A DNA stretch of 64,000 nt from Cyclobacteriaceae bacterium (GCA_028284125.1 JANQSI010000008.1:62001-126000), one strand, 5' to 3'. Counted from the first letter of the stretch, positions 9,634-18,804 are shown. Numbers and translations: made by a program. The notes: generated by a model not told the origin, from the letters alone.

Positions 9634-12600
9634 TTATTGCTTGACCCATTTGATAGCATCTGCATAAACAGATCTTAATTCACATTTATCAGTTAGAATT
9701 ACATTTCCGCCTTCTTCATTAAAAAAGTAGGAGCCGAGGTAATTCCACCCGCGTTCTGCATTGGTTACATTAAAATTGATTTCATCTTGACCATCACCGT
9801 GGTTGATCACATATTGATAGGTATAGTTTTTATTGCTGTTTCTTCGACCTCTAAATGAGTTCTGATTGTTGCCCATCATGTAGACATACAGATCGTAGAA
9901 TCCACTTTCTTTTAATTCTGGCGTCCAGGTTGTGATTTTGTCACCTTTTCCTGATCTGGTGAAATGAGCCGATCGAACGTACTGTCCATAAAAATTGGAA
10001 CCTGTTGTTGCTAGCCATTTCGCATACGATCGCCTCCAAACACCATAGTATTTCTTATCAGTTGGATTTCTCTTATCAAGAAACTCTTTCAAATAGGTAT
10101 CTTTTATTGGACTGAAAGTCGTAAAACCCGGGTCTTCATTATCTACGATTACTTCATATTGAGAAGCAGGCGGTCTGCTTTCTACAATTCTTTCTCCTTC
10201 AACCGGAACAACATTTTCTTTTAGGTTCCATTTGTTGGTTGTTAGATATACGACCGAAGGAATGTTCTTTGAAACAAGGGTATTGATGGAAATCTGACCC
10301 GGTGGCTCGTCCAAGAGATAAGCCAATTGCTTGGTCTGACCCGCATTGATCACCGACAAATGAACCTCATCATCAAAGACATTTTCCTCATTGTCTCTTC
10401 TTCTAAAAAAACCTGATTCCGAATTGTTGGAATTTGAGTTGAAGTTCACCTTAACTACACCATGATTACCTCCCAGGTTAGTGACTTCAAACATTACTTG
10501 GTATCTTTTTCTATCGCCATCAAGCAGTTCGTACTCCTCTGTATTGGAAATAAGGAAAGATGGTTGATCAGTTTCTGAAAAAACCTGTTGAACCACCGGA
10601 TCAATGTTTACTTCAAATTTTTGCTTGATGGCCAGACTGAAATCTTCGTATGCGGTGACTTTGTGTTGATTGGATTTAATCCAGTCATAAAGGAATTGTT
10701 TGAATACTTCCTCACCGATGATTTGTTCCACATAAGAGAATAGATATTCTCCCTTCAACGAAATTGATTTTTGGATCTTGTTGTAATCTTCTTCCTGGGT
10801 CACAATCTCCATCAGTGTAGAATTTGCCATCAACTCGTTGCATTCTTCAGTGAAGGAGATACCGTTGATATTTCTTGAATAATCCCTTACCGAAATATCA
10901 TCTTCATTCAGATAGTTGGAAATGCTCTTATTGAGAAGCGCCCAATCATCGCTAACAATACCGGAATTGTAGGCGTAGAGATTTGGAAAAAGTGAAAAAT
11001 TGGCATCCTCATCATCGTCACCATCAAAGAAGTACTGGTTAGTGCTTACTTGTTTGGTGAACACCTTTTTTGCAAAGTTGGAAAATACGTTGGCTTGCTT
11101 TTCCTTATCACCTAACACCTGGTTTTCTTCCCGAGCTTGCTCGTCCATATAGACCAACTGCACATTGAAATCAAATTGCCTATCTGTTCCTCCTCTTTCC
11201 GGAATGAAAACTATTTCTGGCTGCACATAGGCTTGATGACTTTCATAGATTTTATTGAACCCACGGAAACTGGTAGGAGCCTCCACCAATTGCAACCGTG
11301 TGAACGGATATTTAATTTTTTGTTCAAACTCGTATTCATTGACAATATCAGTAATCAAAGAATTAATAGTATCTCCAATGAGATCGAAGTGTTCTGAGAA
11401 ATAATCATTGTTTGGATGGTGGTAAACGGAATAAGTAACATCACCAACTGTAATTTCTTTTTTATCATAACGGCCAATTGCCAATGAAATTTGAGGAAGC
11501 AAATGTTCCGGCTTAAATACATGGAATCCTTCATTATTTATTTCAGATTCGCCTTGCGAAACTGGTAGATAATCCTCCATGGAGCGAACTTCCAGCGTAA
11601 AATCTATAAAGGTCCTTCGATCCTTGATTGGTGATTGGCGGCTGTACCCGATTTGTGTATCGGGGTACCACATGACGTCTTTTGTCAGAAGTACGTAATT
11701 CGACTGAAGGTAAGAGAATCGTTTCTTGATTGCGTACACGAACGTGTCATCTATTCGTTCGTAGCGTTTTTGCTTTACTTCAAGATGTGCTGCTTCCTCT
11801 CGAATTCCGCCCTGGTACTTTATGCTTACTTCAAGGTTTTGTCCTGGATTAATAACTTCTCCATTTATAGAAACTATATGTAGTTCTCGCTGGAAGTCAA
11901 CAGGCTTGCCATTGACAGATACCTCTAGAACTTGCAATCCAGGATTGAGGGTGAAATAGATGGTCTCAATTGCATTGCTGTTGGCGTTACTGACAGTAAG
12001 CTCAGAAGTTGCAGAAATTTCATCTCCTTCATGTTCCAACTTGATGTGATTAGAAACAATATCAATGTTCGGAACATCTGCCCATTGTCCATTCAAAGCA
12101 ATCAAATCGTCACGCAGTTTGATTTGTTCATTTCTAATGGTCCAAAGGCTTATCATCAAATAAGTAGAGATTGAAAGAAGGATGGCGCTTGTGACTCCAA
12201 CAGCAAATCGAACTCTTTTGTGATTGGTCAATCGGTCCAAGAAGAAAGCAGAAGTGAACAGAAATGAAATTCCAGCTACGAAATAGAAGGATCTTTGCAG
12301 CAGTACAAACTTAAGATCGCTAAACCCAGCCATGTCAGAGGCCATCATTGGAAACCGGAACGCCATGTAGTCCAGAATCCCAGAGAACTTTCCGAAGAAA
12401 TAAATGAGTTCCAACGCAGAAACACCAAGTAGCAGAATAATGCTAACTGGCTGGTTGCGAAGTAGCGTCACCATCAAGAAAGAAATTCCGGTAGTGAAGA
12501 CAATGCTTGGCAAACTCATCAACAGCGGATAAATCACAAAAGCCATTGGATTAAATGGTGCGCTAGGATGGGTGATGTTGAAGATCAATGTGATGGTCAT

Positions 12601-12978
12601 AATCACCACGTTCAATCCTAGAAAGAGCTTGAACATCGCTGCTGCCTTCCCAAGCACATAATCGGCATTAGAAATGGACCGAGTAAAGAACACCTCGTTG
12701 GTGTCAAGCTTTTTATTCTTCTTGATTACGCCAGTCGCCAGGAAGATTATTGCTGCCGCTTGAGCGATACTCATTATGATCAAAATTCCGTAAGGAGGTC
12801 CCCATGAAACCGCTATATTGCTCCATCGAGGCGTATCATCACCAATTTGGAAAATAGCAATGTTGAACATGGTCAAGAAGAAGAGTATTCCTATCGAAAA
12901 GATTCGGAAGAACCAATTGCGCCAGATGACTTTGGATTCGAATTTCGCGATGGTCAATATGTTTCTTAAAGAGATCAT
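9634..12978 (-). CDS. ABC-2-type permease fused to degenerate M1-peptidase-like and golvesin-like domains
   Basis: Large inner-membrane transporter subunit of 1114 residues. Residues ~1-280 contain about six membrane helices of an ABC-2 exporter (starting FESKVIWRNWFFRIFSIGILFF). Residues ~300-930 resemble the M1-aminopeptidase-like extracytoplasmic region found on some Bacteroidota ABC-2 permeases (WYPDTQIGYSR, LKGEYLFSYVEQIIGEEVFKQFL). I find no HExxH zinc motif, so this part is probably not catalytic. The last ~175 residues (from YEVIVDNEDPGF through WTPELKESGFYDLYVYM and GWNYLGSYFF to ADAIKW) resemble the golvesin/xanthan-lyase carbohydrate-binding-like domain. It overlaps the upstream ABC ATPase gene by 4 bases, which marks the two as partners. 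Family placement of the middle and C-terminal parts is by motif recall only. Confidence 0.82.
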   Translation of the reverse strand: MISLRNILTIAKFESKVIWRNWFFRIFSIGILFFLTMFNIAIFQIGDDTPRWSNIAVSWGPPYGILIIMSIAQAAAIIFLATGVIKKNKKLDTNEVFFTRSISNADYVLGKAAAMFKLFLGLNVVIMTITLIFNITHPSAPFNPMAFVIYPLLMSLPSIVFTTGISFLMVTLLRNQPVSIILLLGVSALELIYFFGKFSGILDYMAFRFPMMASDMAGFSDLKFVLLQRSFYFVAGISFLFTSAFFLDRLTNHKRVRFAVGVTSAILLSISTYLMISLWTIRNEQIKLRDDLIALNGQWADVPNIDIVSNHIKLEHEGDEISATSELTVSNANSNAIETIYFTLNPGLQVLEVSVNGKPVDFQRELHIVSINGEVINPGQNLEVSIKYQGGIREEAAHLEVKQKRYERIDDTFVYAIKKRFSYLQSNYVLLTKDVMWYPDTQIGYSRQSPIKDRRTFIDFTLEVRSMEDYLPVSQGESEINNEGFHVFKPEHLLPQISLAIGRYDKKEITVGDVTYSVYHHPNNDYFSEHFDLIGDTINSLITDIVNEYEFEQKIKYPFTRLQLVEAPTSFRGFNKIYESHQAYVQPEIVFIPERGGTDRQFDFNVQLVYMDEQAREENQVLGDKEKQANVFSNFAKKVFTKQVSTNQYFFDGDDDEDANFSLFPNLYAYNSGIVSDDWALLNKSISNYLNEDDISVRDYSRNINGISFTEECNELMANSTLMEIVTQEEDYNKIQKSISLKGEYLFSYVEQIIGEEVFKQFLYDWIKSNQHKVTAYEDFSLAIKQKFEVNIDPVVQQVFSETDQPSFLISNTEEYELLDGDRKRYQVMFEVTNLGGNHGVVKVNFNSNSNNSESGFFRRRDNEENVFDDEVHLSVINAGQTKQLAYLLDEPPGQISINTLVSKNIPSVVYLTTNKWNLKENVVPVEGERIVESRPPASQYEVIVDNEDPGFTTFSPIKDTYLKEFLDKRNPTDKKYYGVWRRSYAKWLATTGSNFYGQYVRSAHFTRSGKGDKITTWTPELKESGFYDLYVYMMGNNQNSFRGRRNSNKNYTYQYVINHGDGQDEINFNVTNAERGWNYLGSYFFNEEGGNVILTDKCELRSVYADAIKWVKQ

Positions 12979-13865
12979 ACCAGTGAAATTCCTAATTGAT
13001 TTTCCATAAAATAGACATACGCGTGCTCAAGGTTGGGCTCAATATTATAGGCTGAAGCATGCGGTTTATCTGTCGAGATAAGCTGTGTTTCCCATTCTCC
13101 AGTTGTTGGAATCGTAGAAACGACTGGGTATTTCACCTTGAGTTCGGAAAACTCTTCGTCATTGACTGTGACTTGCCATACATGGCCTCTCACTTCATCA
13201 ATCATTCCTTCAGGCGCACCAGTAAACGCCACCTCACCTCTGTGGAGCATCGCCATGTGATGGCACGTGCTACTAATGTCTCCGACAATATGAGTTGAGA
13301 GAATGATCGTGACGTCTTTTTGACTGAGGTCAGAAAGAATATTTCTAAATCGAATTCTTTCCTCAGGATCAAGACCAGTAGTCGGTTCATCGATAACCAG
13401 AAGTCTTGGGTTTCCGATTAAGGCTTGAGCAATTCCAAGTCTTCGCTTCATGCCACCAGAGAGTTTGTTAGCCATGCGCTCCCTCACATCCAACAAGCCA
13501 ACCTGATCCAGCATTTTATCCACTTCGATGATTCGTTCTTTCTTTTTCAGCTTGGTGGAGAGTTTTGCTGAGTAGTTGAGAAATTCCCAGGTTTTCAACT
13601 TTGAGAAAAAAGTAAAATCCTGTGGGAGATACCCGATCCACGGCCTGATCTTTTGCCGATGCTGATTGATATCTAACCCGTCCATTGTGATGCTTCCTTT
13701 GGTGGCCTTTTGTAGTGTGACCAGGATTCTCATCAAGGATGATTTCCCCGCGCCATTGGGTCCCAACAATCCAAACATGCCACTGCCAATTTCTAGGTTC
13801 ACATCCTGGATTGCCGCATGACCATTGGGATAGATTTTTGAAAGTCCTTTTATTTCGATGTTCAT
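12975..13865 (-). CDS. ABC transporter ATP-binding protein
   Basis: Cytoplasmic ATPase (296 residues) that drives the adjacent ABC-2/M1-like permease. All nucleotide-binding motifs are intact: Walker A GPNGAGKSS near residue 37, Q-loop GYLPQDF, signature LSGGMKRR, Walker B LLVIDEPTTGLD and H-loop STHIVGD. About 80 extra residues after the core may contact the permease. It is the first gene of the long export operon and overlaps the permease start by 4 bases, so translation is probably coupled. No Shine-Dalgarno sequence is visible before the ATG, as usual in this phylum. Confidence 0.95.
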   Translation of the reverse strand: MNIEIKGLSKIYPNGHAAIQDVNLEIGSGMFGLLGPNGAGKSSLMRILVTLQKATKGSITMDGLDINQHRQKIRPWIGYLPQDFTFFSKLKTWEFLNYSAKLSTKLKKKERIIEVDKMLDQVGLLDVRERMANKLSGGMKRRLGIAQALIGNPRLLVIDEPTTGLDPEERIRFRNILSDLSQKDVTIILSTHIVGDISSTCHHMAMLHRGEVAFTGAPEGMIDEVRGHVWQVTVNDEEFSELKVKYPVVSTIPTTGEWETQLISTDKPHASAYNIEPNLEHAYVYFMENQLGISLV

Positions 13866-13973
13866 AAGACTTTCTCGTTAGGTATGGTAGTAGTTAAGTT
13901 CAAGGTGTCTTGGTGTTATAGGTATGAGGTGTTTTTTCTCTGTTTTGTTACAATTCGGGCAAAAAATCCCTCT

Positions 13974-13989
13974 GTTTTTAGGTAAAAAC
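13974..13989. other. A/T-rich inverted repeat between two minus-strand operons
   Basis: GTTTTTA and TAAAAAC form a perfect 7-base inverted repeat separated by GG, in the 150-base gap between the GIN-like gene (which ends at 14016) and the ABC ATPase start at 13865. It could be part of an operator for the export operon or a weak terminator for the operon upstream. The stem is too A/T-rich to call a terminator with confidence. Confidence 0.3.
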
Positions 13990-14015
13990 CTGTGTTATTT
14001 AGGTATATGGTATTT

Positions 14016-14699
14016 TTAATTAAATAGCCTCAATTCGCTACTCTCGTCCTTATTGAATTGGATATCGTTCACACTGCCCATGACAAGGTTGGACCGATTT
14101 TTCATTGAACCTTGCAATCGATTGATAGGTGATTGTATATAGATATCTGAATCATCAATGTCGAGAATTAGGGTGTCAACTTCGAAATCATAAGCGTCCA
14201 GGTCCGCATCCTCTTGTGTAGAAATTGACAATTTATCCAACGTTACATTTTCATCAAACACCACTCTTCCGCCGGATTGAATTAAGGATAAACTTGCTTG
14301 ATCAAGTTGTGAAATGTGGACGGAAGTTTCATAAACGTTGATTCCAGTTAGGCTTTTTGGGACGTGCAATGTCAACACGTAGTTAATATTATCCGCCACT
14401 TCGAACTCACTGATGTTCAAGGTATCTCCTTCTAGTGTGTACTTAAGATTGGATAGAAGACCTTCGGATCTACTTCGGATTTCAATCCTTGGATCGTCGG
14501 ACGATCTGATTAGTACTCGACTATCTAAATCTGATAGTTTCAGGTACTTCAGATCATCCAACGCTCTGGTTTCCACTTTTGCATTTTCACTATTAAGTCC
14601 TTCTTTTACTCCTCTTATTCTTACTTCGGTAAATGCTGCTGAGATATACAGCAAGATCACTCCGAAGAATACAATTAATACTTTGTTACTTGCTTTCAT
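14016..14699 (-). CDS. Secreted/anchored GIN-domain-like beta-helical protein
   Basis: A 227-residue protein with an N-terminal hydrophobic segment (KVLIVFFGVILLYISAAF) that could be a signal peptide or anchor. The rest is rich in short beta-strand repeats with regular hydrophobic spacing (LKYLKLSDLDSRVLIRSSDDPRI; VLTLHVPKSLTGINVYE; LDAYDFEVDTLILDIDDSD). This pattern resembles the head-GIN/DUF2807-type beta-helix proteins common in Bacteroidota. It overlaps the end of the GntR regulator gene by 4 bases and is the last gene of the YtrA-like operon, so it may be made when the ABC system is induced. No catalytic motif seen; role unknown. Confidence 0.7.
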   Translation of the reverse strand: MKASNKVLIVFFGVILLYISAAFTEVRIRGVKEGLNSENAKVETRALDDLKYLKLSDLDSRVLIRSSDDPRIEIRSRSEGLLSNLKYTLEGDTLNISEFEVADNINYVLTLHVPKSLTGINVYETSVHISQLDQASLSLIQSGGRVVFDENVTLDKLSISTQEDADLDAYDFEVDTLILDIDDSDIYIQSPINRLQGSMKNRSNLVMGSVNDIQFNKDESSELRLFN

Positions 14700-15061
14700 G
14701 ATTTTGAGTTTTTTGTTTCAAGATGCTGTCGAAGCTCATCCTTTGTGATGCCAAGAACTTCGGCATGTCGAAGAAGATCGGGGAGGAGTTTGTTGAAAAA
14801 CTCTCGCTTTTTGCTTTCCAGGATTACCTGTTGTGCTTCTGGGTTTACGAAGTATCCGATCCCTCTTTTATTTTCGATAATGTTCATTGCCTGTAATTCA
14901 CTGTAAGTCCTCATGATTGTGTTGGGATTGACCCCCATTTCTGAAGCAAATTCCCGAACAGATGGGATTTTTTCCCCTGCTTCAAATTCTCCGCTGACTA
15001 CCTTATCGGTAATGTTGTCCGCGATTTGTAAAAAGATGCTTTTGCCGTTTTGAAATTCCAT
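14696..15061 (-). CDS. GntR-family transcriptional regulator, YtrA subfamily
   Basis: Small DNA-binding regulator of 121 residues. Residues ~1-70 are a GntR winged helix: ISLQIADNITDKV-like opening, GEKIPSVREFASEMGVNPNTIMRTYSELQ, then IENKRGIGYFV. The remaining ~45 residues (KREFFNKLLPDLLRHAEVLGITKDELRQHL) are the short helical tail typical of the YtrA subfamily, with no large effector domain. These proteins usually repress an ABC-transporter operon that contains their own gene. Here it sits third in such an operon, 1 base after the membrane gene and overlapping the GIN-like gene. A matching dyad lies upstream of the operon at 16692-16716. Confidence 0.93.
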   Translation of the reverse strand: MEFQNGKSIFLQIADNITDKVVSGEFEAGEKIPSVREFASEMGVNPNTIMRTYSELQAMNIIENKRGIGYFVNPEAQQVILESKKREFFNKLLPDLLRHAEVLGITKDELRQHLETKNSKS

Positions 15062-15062
15062 C

Positions 15063-15857
15063 TTAAACCTCCTTTTCTTTGATTTTCATAAATGCGACTG
15101 CAAGCATCAATAGGTTGGTTATGATTGCCAGGAATGTCAACAGTATAAACCCACTGGTTTCATTATCAGGAAACAACATCAATTCTGATTCATTAATGTC
15201 ATACTGGTAGAGACCTAATGGTTCAACTATTATGTAGATGAATGTGACGTAGAATGCGATGATAATGGCGATGGAAAACAGTGTTTTGACCAAAGGGTGT
15301 TTTGAAAACATTGCTGCTCCTGTAAATGGCAAAACGAAGATGAGAAATGAAGCCGATACGAGCATTTCCAGTGCCCATGGTGGTATTTCATCCATCGGAT
15401 TATCCATCGCTATGAAATCCGAAATACCAACCGGATTGAAACCTAAACCATTGAATAACTCGAACGTGTATCCTTCGAGGTTGAATGTAAGCCAAAATAG
15501 GAGTGGCAAAGCAATCAACATTACTAAGATCCGGTTGATAAATTCGAATAGAAATTTTTCAAATACTGACGCTGGTAAAGTCAGATAAGTAATCGTGTTT
15601 TCCTTATTTCTAAAAGCTGGAAATGAGTGGCCTGTATACAGAATTCCGAAAATGATGAAAAATATCAACAAGGAATTAAGGAATACTTCTGTATCAAGCG
15701 GCTCAAGATCTCTACTCAGCTGTGCAAATACCAGGATGATATAAACCACTCCACAGAATCCAACAGATGAAAACAACATCAACTTGCTGTTGTGAATCAT
15801 TTGCTGCTTGAAGAGCAGTAGAAATCGACTCATTCTAAATGTATTATTCATTGACAT
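15063..15857 (-). CDS. Six-TM membrane protein, probable ABC-2-like permease partner
   Basis: A 264-residue integral membrane protein with about six hydrophobic segments (LMLFSSVGFCGVVYIILVF, LLIFFIIFGILYTG, ILVMLIALPLLFWLTF, LVSASFLIFVLPFTGAAMF, LFSIAIIIAFYVTFIYIIV and a last one near LLTFLAIITNLLMLAVAF). A short segment between helices 2 and 3 (FRNKENTITYLTLPASVFEKF) resembles the LPxS motif of ABC-2-like permeases in GntR/YtrA operons. Its start overlaps the end of the ABC ATPase gene by 14 bases, making the pair a likely two-component transporter. What it moves is not visible. Confidence 0.8.
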   Translation of the reverse strand: MSMNNTFRMSRFLLLFKQQMIHNSKLMLFSSVGFCGVVYIILVFAQLSRDLEPLDTEVFLNSLLIFFIIFGILYTGHSFPAFRNKENTITYLTLPASVFEKFLFEFINRILVMLIALPLLFWLTFNLEGYTFELFNGLGFNPVGISDFIAMDNPMDEIPPWALEMLVSASFLIFVLPFTGAAMFSKHPLVKTLFSIAIIIAFYVTFIYIIVEPLGLYQYDINESELMLFPDNETSGFILLTFLAIITNLLMLAVAFMKIKEKEV

Positions 15858-16677
15858 AATCCTTGAGTTTTTGACTGCCTTGGGTAACAGCGTTGAACAA
15901 TAATTCGATATCTACTGAAGAGTCTCCGTTCACCTGTGGAGTGATAATTTTATATCCTCCTGGTACCATTTCGCTGTAAAGCACCTCTTCTCCTTCATCT
16001 GACGAGACAATGGAGAAGTTGAGCTTGGACGAAATTTCGTAAAGATCTTTTTGCATGATGAAGCGACCACTTTCCAACATGATGATGCGGTCAATCAGGT
16101 TTTCTACATCCTTCACTTGATGGGTAGAAATAATCACCAATTGCTCTTCATCCAATGAGCCGGCAAGAACTTTTCTGAAAATCGCCTTGGAAGGAATATC
16201 CAGTCCATTGGTAGGTTCATCCAGAATAAGAAGGCGGCACTTCGTTGAAAGTGCAAACGATATCAAAAACTTCTTTTTCTGACCGTAGGAAAGCTTTTGC
16301 AAACTTTTTGTCTCAGGCAATTCGAAATCTACAATGAGTTTGTGAAGTAATTTCTCATCAAACCGAGGGTAGAATCCTGAATTGGCTTTGACGTAATTGC
16401 TAATGGAAATAGAAGGCAATTGAAATTCTTCGGAAACAAAAAAGAGGTCTTCCAAAAATGATGGTTGTCTTCTTCTTGGTACATGACCATTGACGTTTAG
16501 CTGCCCATTTGTCGGGAGCAATAAACCGATCATTATTTTAAGAAGTGTTGTCTTTCCTGCTCCGTTTTTTCCCAGCAACCCGACGATACTGCCAGCATCC
16601 AGTCCACAATCCAAATCCTGGAAGAGTGGTTGCTGCTTTTTCGAGTAGCTAAAATTGAGCTGTTTAATATCAATCAT
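15844..16677 (-). CDS. ABC transporter ATP-binding protein (YtrB-like)
   Basis: A 277-residue cytoplasmic ATPase, first gene of a four-gene operon. Motifs seen: Walker A GLLGKNGAGKTTLLK near residue 33, a Q-loop region around LFFVSEEFQLP, signature LSYGQKKKF (Tyr and Gly where LSGGQ is usual), Walker B LLILDEPTNGLD and H-loop STHQV. The LSYGQKKK variant is typical of the YtrB branch whose operons carry GntR regulators. It probably energises the membrane protein encoded at 15063-15857, with which it overlaps by 14 bases. Regulation by the operon's own GntR protein is likely. Confidence 0.93.
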   Translation of the reverse strand: MIDIKQLNFSYSKKQQPLFQDLDCGLDAGSIVGLLGKNGAGKTTLLKIMIGLLLPTNGQLNVNGHVPRRRQPSFLEDLFFVSEEFQLPSISISNYVKANSGFYPRFDEKLLHKLIVDFELPETKSLQKLSYGQKKKFLISFALSTKCRLLILDEPTNGLDIPSKAIFRKVLAGSLDEEQLVIISTHQVKDVENLIDRIIMLESGRFIMQKDLYEISSKLNFSIVSSDEGEEVLYSEMVPGGYKIITPQVNGDSSVDIELLFNAVTQGSQKLKDYVNE

Positions 16678-16691
16678 TACTATTGATTTAG

Positions 16692-16716
16692 TGTACTATC
16701 ATACTAATACAGTACA
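16692..16716. promoter_or_regulatory. Putative GntR/YtrA operator
   Basis: TGTACT and AGTACA form a 6-base inverted repeat with 13 bases between them. An inner half-match (TGTACTA ... CTAATACA) gives the TGTnnTA...TAnnACA layout of YtrA-type sites. The dyad lies 15-39 bases before the start of the ABC ATPase gene, where a repressor would block transcription. The GntR regulator encoded in the same operon is the obvious candidate. Seen in sequence; function inferred. Confidence 0.5.
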
Positions 16717-16824
16717 ACATTAAGATGATAAAACTGAAATTCCAAAAAAAGGTTTCAAAAAAATTGAGGATTATCCGATTTAGGGGTTGAAATCGATTTG
16801 TGAAGGTTTTGAAAAAAGTGAGTT

Positions 16825-17943
16825 CTACTTAATCCTATTGTACTTCTTCATGATCTTCATCACCTCATCAACTGGAAGTTCGTCGGCCTTGTTTCCATCT
16901 CGTCCTTCCATCGTTTCCGCGGCAAACAGGGAATTGATGATCGCTTCTTCGGTTGCTTCTATTGTGGCGATGAACAAAGGAGTCATGCGGTTGTTTCTTA
17001 GAAATTCAGATGGATTCGTGTTACTATCTGTGTCGTAAGGGATGAGGTTTTCTTCAGCATTGGACAGAGCAATCACATAATCTCCACTTCCATTGGACGC
17101 AACTCCTCCGGTTTTAGCCAGACCGAGCATGGCTCGTTTAGCCATTCGTTTCAGGTTCCTATCGGAAACAGGCGCATTGGTAATCACAACCATCATGCAG
17201 GAGCCATCTGCTGATTCAATGGCATTTTTGAAAGGGTAGTTGCCCAACTCTTTGGCGATGGGTACGCCATTGATTTCCAGCACACCGCCAAAGTTCGTTT
17301 GAGCCAACACACCCACGGTAAAACCTCCTAAGGATTCAGGGAGTTTTCTGGAAGCAGTTCCAATCCCACCTTTAAAACCAAAACACCGAGTTCCTGTTCC
17401 AGCACCAACATTTCCCTCAGATACGGGCCCATCTTTAGCATTCTTCAGCGCACCCAACACATGTTGTTCTTTTACATGTCTTCCTCGAATATCATTCAAC
17501 CCACCATCATTCGTTTCTCCCACAACGGCGTTGACAGATCGCACGTCTTCATTGCCAGGATTATTAAGGGTGTATGAAATAAGCGCATTCATTCCAGTTG
17601 AAACACTTAGAGTATTGGTCAATACGATGGGTGTTTCGATATTTCCAAGCTCTTCAACCTGGCTATAACCTGCCAGTTTTCCAAACCCATTTCCAAGGAA
17701 AATACCAGCCGGACATTTCCATTGGAAAACATCTTTTCCATGCGGAATAATTGCTGTAACTCCAGTGCGGATATTATCCCCTTCAATTAATGTGGTGTGA
17801 CCGACTTTTACTCCGGGAACATCCGTGATGGCATTGTTTTCGCCGGTTTTAAAAATACCGATTTCAATTCCTAGTTCCCTTGGACGTTGCGCGAGTAATT
17901 GATTTGTCATGACAATAGTGAAAAGGATAATTAAGGCTCTCAT
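16825..17943 (-). CDS. P1-family (DmpA-like) peptidase, secreted
   Basis: A 372-residue N-terminal-nucleophile peptidase of family S58/P1, related to DmpA D-/L-aminopeptidases and BapA beta-peptidases. The N-terminus has a short signal peptide (ALIILFTIVMTNQLLAQ). Family landmarks are NAITDVPGVKVGHTTL near the mature start, GTGTRCFGFKGGIGTASR in the middle and the self-cleavage site DGSCMMVVITNAPV, where Gly-Ser (about residues 244-245) would be cut to free the catalytic Ser. It should remove N-terminal residues from small peptides in the periplasm. It stands alone, with 147 bases to the GntR operon on one side and 33 bases to a lipoprotein gene on the other. Confidence 0.93.
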   Translation of the reverse strand: MRALIILFTIVMTNQLLAQRPRELGIEIGIFKTGENNAITDVPGVKVGHTTLIEGDNIRTGVTAIIPHGKDVFQWKCPAGIFLGNGFGKLAGYSQVEELGNIETPIVLTNTLSVSTGMNALISYTLNNPGNEDVRSVNAVVGETNDGGLNDIRGRHVKEQHVLGALKNAKDGPVSEGNVGAGTGTRCFGFKGGIGTASRKLPESLGGFTVGVLAQTNFGGVLEINGVPIAKELGNYPFKNAIESADGSCMMVVITNAPVSDRNLKRMAKRAMLGLAKTGGVASNGSGDYVIALSNAEENLIPYDTDSNTNPSEFLRNNRMTPLFIATIEATEEAIINSLFAAETMEGRDGNKADELPVDEVMKIMKKYNRIK

Positions 17944-17976
17944 ATGTAAAAATTATACATAATTCTGCTAATCACC

Positions 17977-18804
17977 TCACATTGTTTTAAATGGGTCATC
18001 TAATTCTTTTACATCGGTTAAATAGAGTGTTAATGAGCTATTATCAATATTGATGTACTCTAACTTTACAAATCCTAACTCATCATTGAACCAAGTACGC
18101 AATGAAGTCTTTCCTAGCTCGCTCTGTGCTGAAGAAAAAATTTCGTAGCAGTTGATTAGTCCAAATTGTGTTTCGATTTTCGATTGATCTATAATCTCAT
18201 AACTGAATTTGTTCGTAATTCTTCCTTGCCACAGTTTCCACCTTTTATCTGCCCAATGATCTCCAATAGAGAGTTTCCAATTCCATTTGTTTCCTACTTT
18301 CAATGGATACTTAACATATGGGAAAGGATTTAACTCCAGGATTTTGAATAGCGCATTTCTCGGTGGGTGTACCCAAATATTTGCTTCATTTTCTATCACA
18401 CCAGTCATGGAAAAAGTAGGCTCCGTATTGAATTTATAGCTAACCAATGTTTGCCCTTCGTTTGTCTGATTTAGTAGAGGTATTACAGTTAGAGATACTG
18501 TAAAAACGGTAATGCTGTCAACTTCATTAGCAGGAACAAGTTCCCAATCTTCGTTTGTGAGTTTAAAAAAGTAACTGCTATCTGTTTTTTTGAAATCGTA
18601 ACTATAAGTAAACCGTTTGCCTTCGGTGAAAATTTTATTGTTGTAGTTGTAAAGCGGGATTTCATATCCAGTTGAATCAAATTCTTCTATAAGAATTCCA
18701 TCCAAGACTGATGTTAAACGATAATTAGAATTGCTATCTTTTTGATTCGAGCAACTAATTATTGTGGAAATCAGTAGTACTTGAAAAAAGTATCTAATTC
18801 TCAT
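17977..18804 (-). CDS. Hypothetical lipoprotein
   Basis: A 275-residue predicted lipoprotein of unrecognised family. I chose the ATG at 18804 because it is followed directly by a lipoprotein signal, MRIRYFFQVLLISTIISCS, with lipobox IISC. A longer in-frame reading from 19002 would overlap the neighbouring hydrolase gene and put 66 unrelated residues before the signal. The mature part has several aromatic-rich beta segments (YPLKVGNKWNWKLSIGDHWA, LINCYEIFSSAQSELGKTSLRTWFNDELGFVKLEY). These resemble the beta-rich lipoproteins in which a measured quantity is converted near the end, but no specific domain is assigned. Probably on the periplasmic face of a membrane. Confidence 0.75.
   Translation of the reverse strand: MRIRYFFQVLLISTIISCSNQKDSNSNYRLTSVLDGILIEEFDSTGYEIPLYNYNNKIFTEGKRFTYSYDFKKTDSSYFFKLTNEDWELVPANEVDSITVFTVSLTVIPLLNQTNEGQTLVSYKFNTEPTFSMTGVIENEANIWVHPPRNALFKILELNPFPYVKYPLKVGNKWNWKLSIGDHWADKRWKLWQGRITNKFSYEIIDQSKIETQFGLINCYEIFSSAQSELGKTSLRTWFNDELGFVKLEYINIDNSSLTLYLTDVKELDDPFKTM

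Noticed and set aside
11217-11280. Possible M1 zinc site near SHQAYVQPE in the ABC-2 permease
   Set aside because: There is no HExxH; a lone His-Gln does not make a metal site.
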